Assembly: GCA_048013815.1 (NCBI GenBank)
Contig: CM106585.1
Location: 22,444,001 to 22,508,000 of the forward strand
Length of the DNA: 64,000 nt
Direction of reading: 5' to 3'
Source of the DNA: Setoptus koraiensis
Lineage: Eukaryota; Arthropoda
Shown: positions 60,320 through 64,000 of the stretch, piece by piece
Numbering within the stretch: the first letter of the stretch is position 1
Layout of the letters: each line of letters starts with the position of its first letter
Translations under genes and position numbers: made by a program
Notes under the pieces: model-generated
What the model saw: the letters and a program-made list of their open reading frames with translations, nothing else
Databases searched by the model: none
What the model was told of the DNA's origin: nothing

Positions 60320-62077
60320 GTGAGTTTAGTAAACCAATTAGCATAACATATACATAGATATATATTTATATATATATAAGATGGCTCATATATGTCTGGT
60401 CACTGCAGATCTGTTGTTCATGATCACTTGTTTGCTTACTGCTGGAGATTAACGAGAAAGGGAGAGAGACAGAGACAGACAGGGAGAGAGAGACAGAGAG
60501 TTTTTTTTTCGTATAGTCGATTGAACAGTCAGCAGATTGTACAAATTATACGGGATAATCGAAGCTATTGAAATAATCTCTGAACGCAACAACAGCGATT
60601 TGCGTCACCAGTTGCCATTCATTGCAACGAACACGATTCGTGTTTGCATATTCTAACATCGACCATATCATGAGCACAGCATGTTACCCTCACGAGAAGA
60701 GATTGTCTATAGATACGTTACAGTATCGAACAGTATTCGAATTAGCATAGATTAATTTCGCGTCGGGTGTCCATCAGAGGCCAACTCAATTCAAAACTCG
60801 AATCAGAACTCAATTCAAATCAGCGAACAAAATGGTCATATGGCGAGCCATTTCGGCTCGCTGATTTATACTGGCACCTATCAGACTAATCAATAAAAAT
60901 ACCAACCTAACACAGGTGACTGGCTGCCACGGTTGGTATGCTAGTCTTTTTCGTGCTCAGCACCAGACCGAACTCATCAGGTGGTTGCATCATTTGTAAC
61001 GGTCACTCATTGTTGGCTGTGAAGAATGTGTATGCGCCAACCTATTGATTCTACTATGTGTAGCTGCTACAAAAGCAGCCACAAATACAATGATACTGGT
61101 ACTCGCTGTTACTCTAATTTGCTGCTCACCATAACAACCAACAACGAGATGGAAAAGCATGGAAGCCAACACGTGTGAATTCGCGTGCTTGTAAGTGTTG
61201 CTTTTTTGGCCAAGCATGAATGTTGGAGAAGCCGGATTATTATTATTGTCGGTTGGTGCGCTCCGATTGTTGTCGCTTCAACAATTGGAGCGGATGGATA
61301 TTACCTGTGCTCATATCGTTGGCTATTGTGAATGCTATACAAACCGATAATTCATGGTGAGTCGGACACGTAAAGTGTCGACGACGATATAAAGTATCGA
61401 AAAGAAGTGGCCCTATAGCAGCTATAGCAGCTCTAGCAGCTATGGCAGAAGAACGAGCAACAGTTTGTTGTGTATACGGCAAATTACAAGTTGCTACTTG
61501 TGGCATCGGTAGTTTGATATGATGTTTAGTATCGTTTTACTGGTTTCGAATTGGCCGAATCGAGTGCTGCGCTGATTTGACTGAGCTCGACTCAATTGCA
61601 ACTCGGATCAAACTGAATCGCAAATGCAAACGGCACAACGAGCCGCATCGGATATTCATCTCTGGTTGTGCCAATTGTGCCAACCGGACCAGACACAGCA
61701 TAGACTGAATGAATCGAGCACACTGATAATAGTTGTTAGTTGGCCGGCTAAATTGTTACTGTTGTTGGGCTTCTCTTTTACTTTTTGAGTTGCTGCGAGA
61801 GAAGGCTAAAAAGAATGGCCAAAAAGAAGCACGAACGAGCCTACCTGATCGATCGCTTTTAGGGATCGCGAATCACTTTGGCGTCGCGTGTGTCACTCGC
61901 TCTCAACATGACTCCAAAATCGTTTGCCACTTACTTACTTTTGGCCAACACTTACTATTATTGTTATTATTATTCAAAGCTGCTGCGAATAATAATAACC
62001 AGTCTATAGTGAGTAGTGCCAATCGCCAATGGTTGCAACCTGACCTGACTTTGATGCTATTACCTGAGCACGTGCTC

Positions 62078-62100
62078 TCTCTCTCTCTCTCTCTCGCTCT
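62078..62100. repeat. (CT)n microsatellite
   Basis: About eleven CT units followed by a few variant ones, within the Fringe intron. Confidence 0.8.
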
Positions 62101-63082
62101 TTGTGAGTCGTACAAAATTGATGCAAACAACAGCAGCAACAGGTGACTGATGCTGGCAACATGACAGTAGCAGCACAAACTAGCATCAAAATCGCTGCTA
62201 TTCATAATTGATGATACGCTTACCTGGCGCAACCAGGATCTATGCGCTGTAGCAACAATTGGCCTGCTTCTGTGTAGCACTCTCTAGACAGCCTCTCATT
62301 ATTATTATTATTATATCGGCCAGCGTGTTTGTGTCATGCAATATTAATATTATGTAATGCGGCTCACACTTGCGCAACGCCAGCTGCAACCTCCCAATTG
62401 TCGATTGTTGTCGAGTGGACAGGCCGTTGGCGATGGCCAACTATTATGCAACAGCCACCTGGTTTTAAATGACGGGACACACAGTGTTGTAACGCGCAAC
62501 TTTTGTCAGTTTGTCTTACAAACAACACAACAAACAAGCCAATGGCGCTGCTGCTGCGGAGGTTGTTGTTGTTGTTGCTGCTGTTGTTGTGTAAGGCAGT
62601 TATCGACTATTATTGGCAACATAAACAGCCTCGTTGTGCTGGCATCAAGTAGCGAGATTGCGCCATTACCAAATGATGCGGAGATGCTGCGGTCCGATAG
62701 TGGACACAACAACGATAAAAGAAGATAAAGACAACAATTAGTTTGTCTGCCTTTCAATTGATGGCTGTCGATGGTGCTTTGTGGTGCCAATATCGGTCGT
62801 GTTGACTCAAACGACACAGCAAACAACAACAGTCGCCATAGTGTGATTTTAGATCAAATCACATGATTTGTTGAAGTGATAAAAATATAAAATAGTGCCC
62901 AGTTTGCTTGTGGTTCGTTATCGTTGCTTCTTGGCCACAACCTTGCGTCGCACAACAAACTCCAATCTCAATGTTAACCAATGTCAATGTCGGCAATTTA
63001 ATATCGACATTCGATTGAGAGCAAAGCAAAGTCACATCGGCAGCAGCCAGATAAAAGACTCTTTGTGTAGTCGTGACGCCGT

Positions 63083-63140
63083 TGTTGTTGCCGTTGTTGT
63101 TGCTGTTGTTGTTGCTGTTGTTGTTGCCGTTGTTGTTGGT
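63083..63140. repeat. (GTT)n-rich microsatellite
   Basis: GTTGTTGTT blocks interrupted by GCC or GCT at nearly regular 15-base spacing, within the Fringe intron. Confidence 0.75.
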
Positions 63141-63480
63141 GGTGGTGGCGTTGTCATCAGTCATCCGTCGGCAGTTAGCAATCATCAGACACAAACACTA
63201 ATTTAGAATTTATTGTTGAGGTGCGCCAATGGTTGTTTGGCGCAATTGATGTGCTCGTCGTGAAAGAATTGCACATTCCAATTTGAGAAGCGAAATTCTG
63301 GCAGCAAACAAATTAATTCCAGCGCGAAACAACAGCTCTTATCTTGCGACTATCGACCAATCTAATTGCTGCCATCCTCTTCTAGGCCGCTGGCAGTTTT
63401 GGCCTTATTTTATTTTACGCCTCTGACGACATGTCAGTTGTTGTTGTTGTTGTCAACTGTTGGATTATCGGTTGCTTCAG

Positions 63481-63549
63481 TTGGCCAGCCGATATCAATT
63501 GGCCAGCCGATGTCAGCTGGCCAGCCGATGACAGTTGACCAGTGGATGG
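63481..63549. repeat. 18-base minisatellite
   Basis: Units beginning TTGGCCAGCCGAT start at 63481, 63499 and 63517, with a diverged fourth at 63535. The period of 18 bases is exact. Confidence 0.8.
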
Positions 63550-64000
63550 CCACACCAACAGAATTTGAAATGACACTTGCCGTTTGTTTGTTGTTGGTGT
63601 GCCGGGCCGGGGCCAACAACGGCCAACAACCAAGCGCGGCAACGAAGAGCGACAACAATGCTTGCAATGAGATTATCGACGAATAATTGACGTCGGTTTG
63701 TGTCAACGTGAATCTCATTGTCGCTTTGGGGCACACAAACCGGGCCGCTCTCAACACTTGTTGTTGTTCGGTGATAGAAAAGCCAAAAGAGAAGAGATAA
63801 TGGGATTTGCAGCAATTGTATACTTTGTTCGTATCAAGTGTTGATTTGCAAGTTTTGATCTGTGCCTCATAATCATAACAATACCTGTTTGCTCGGCCGT
63901 CACTAATGCCAGCAATACAATCGATGATAGGATGAAATCAAACTGTCACGGCGAATCGTGCCCCATGGTAATGATTGGACATGGCAATTAGTTGTTTGAA

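Larger units (their letters stand above)
60320..64000. other. Fringe intron (part), rich in simple repeats
   Basis: The intron starts GTGAGT at 60320 and no acceptor joining the remaining Fringe exon is found up to the window end, so it is at least 3.7 kb. That is much longer than the other introns here (roughly 100-150 bases). It contains GA/AGAC-rich sequence (60460-60502), CT repeats (62078-62100), GTT/CAA repeats (62565-62592, 63083-63140) and an 18-base minisatellite (63481-63540). Frames on both strands reflect these repeats. No gene nested in the intron is supported. Confidence 0.6.

Noticed and set aside
61733-63815. Several open frames on both strands in the Fringe intron
   Set aside because: They coincide with CT and GTT/CAA repeats and carry no domain.

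Overview
This window is nuclear DNA from an animal. Short spliceosomal introns with GT..AG ends interrupt genes for metazoan proteins: a SARM1 NADase, a KMT2C/D methyltransferase, a CNK scaffold, Fringe and BAP1/Calypso. Very large exons (one of 10.6 kb), runs of CAA/CAG and AAT repeats, AT-rich spacers and a papain-family protease cluster fit an arthropod, possibly an acariform mite. That placement is an inference; no ribosomal or mitochondrial marker is present to prove it. An assembly gap of exactly 500 N lies at 47362-47861.

Layout, left to right. SF3B5 (+) and BAP1/Calypso (-) converge at the left edge, followed by about 5.6 kb with no recognised gene apart from one possible exon near 7.7 kb. 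Ethanolamine phosphotransferase EPT1/SELENOI (+, three exons, no selenocysteine) converges on a shortened CWC25-like splicing factor (-). After a 2.5 kb spacer comes a long SARM1 (+), which converges on an M1 aminopeptidase (-). KMT2C/D (-) fills 24.4-35.5 kb. A palindromic repeat element separates it from the divergently transcribed POLR2L (+).

From 36.7 to 42.8 kb a piece of the CNK gene is present twice in opposite orientation and is nearly identical. A choline/ethanolamine kinase (+) sits between the copies. SDHAF4 (+), a double-length tyrosyl-tRNA synthetase (-) and the primase small subunit PRIM1 (+, broken by the gap) follow at close spacing. Then come a dead fragment of HEATR5 (-) and a papain-like cysteine protease (-) with a long insert. 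An orphan copy of the protease's first exon lies upstream. The duplicated flank of that copy is split by a Ty3/gypsy LTR retrotransposon (52095-57647), which looks whole and fairly young. The right edge holds the first two exons of Fringe (+) and the start of a long, repeat-rich intron.

The most unusual item is the tyrosyl-tRNA synthetase. It has two complete catalytic cores in tandem in one polypeptide and no EMAPII-like tail. The N-terminal core has lost its KMSKS signature and the C-terminal core keeps it, while an anticodon-region motif is kept only in the N-terminal core. This recalls the trypanosomatid pseudo-dimer, but with the halves in the opposite order. EPT1 and the choline/ethanolamine kinase both belong to the Kennedy phospholipid pathway, but they lie about 29 kb apart and nothing shows they are linked functionally here.
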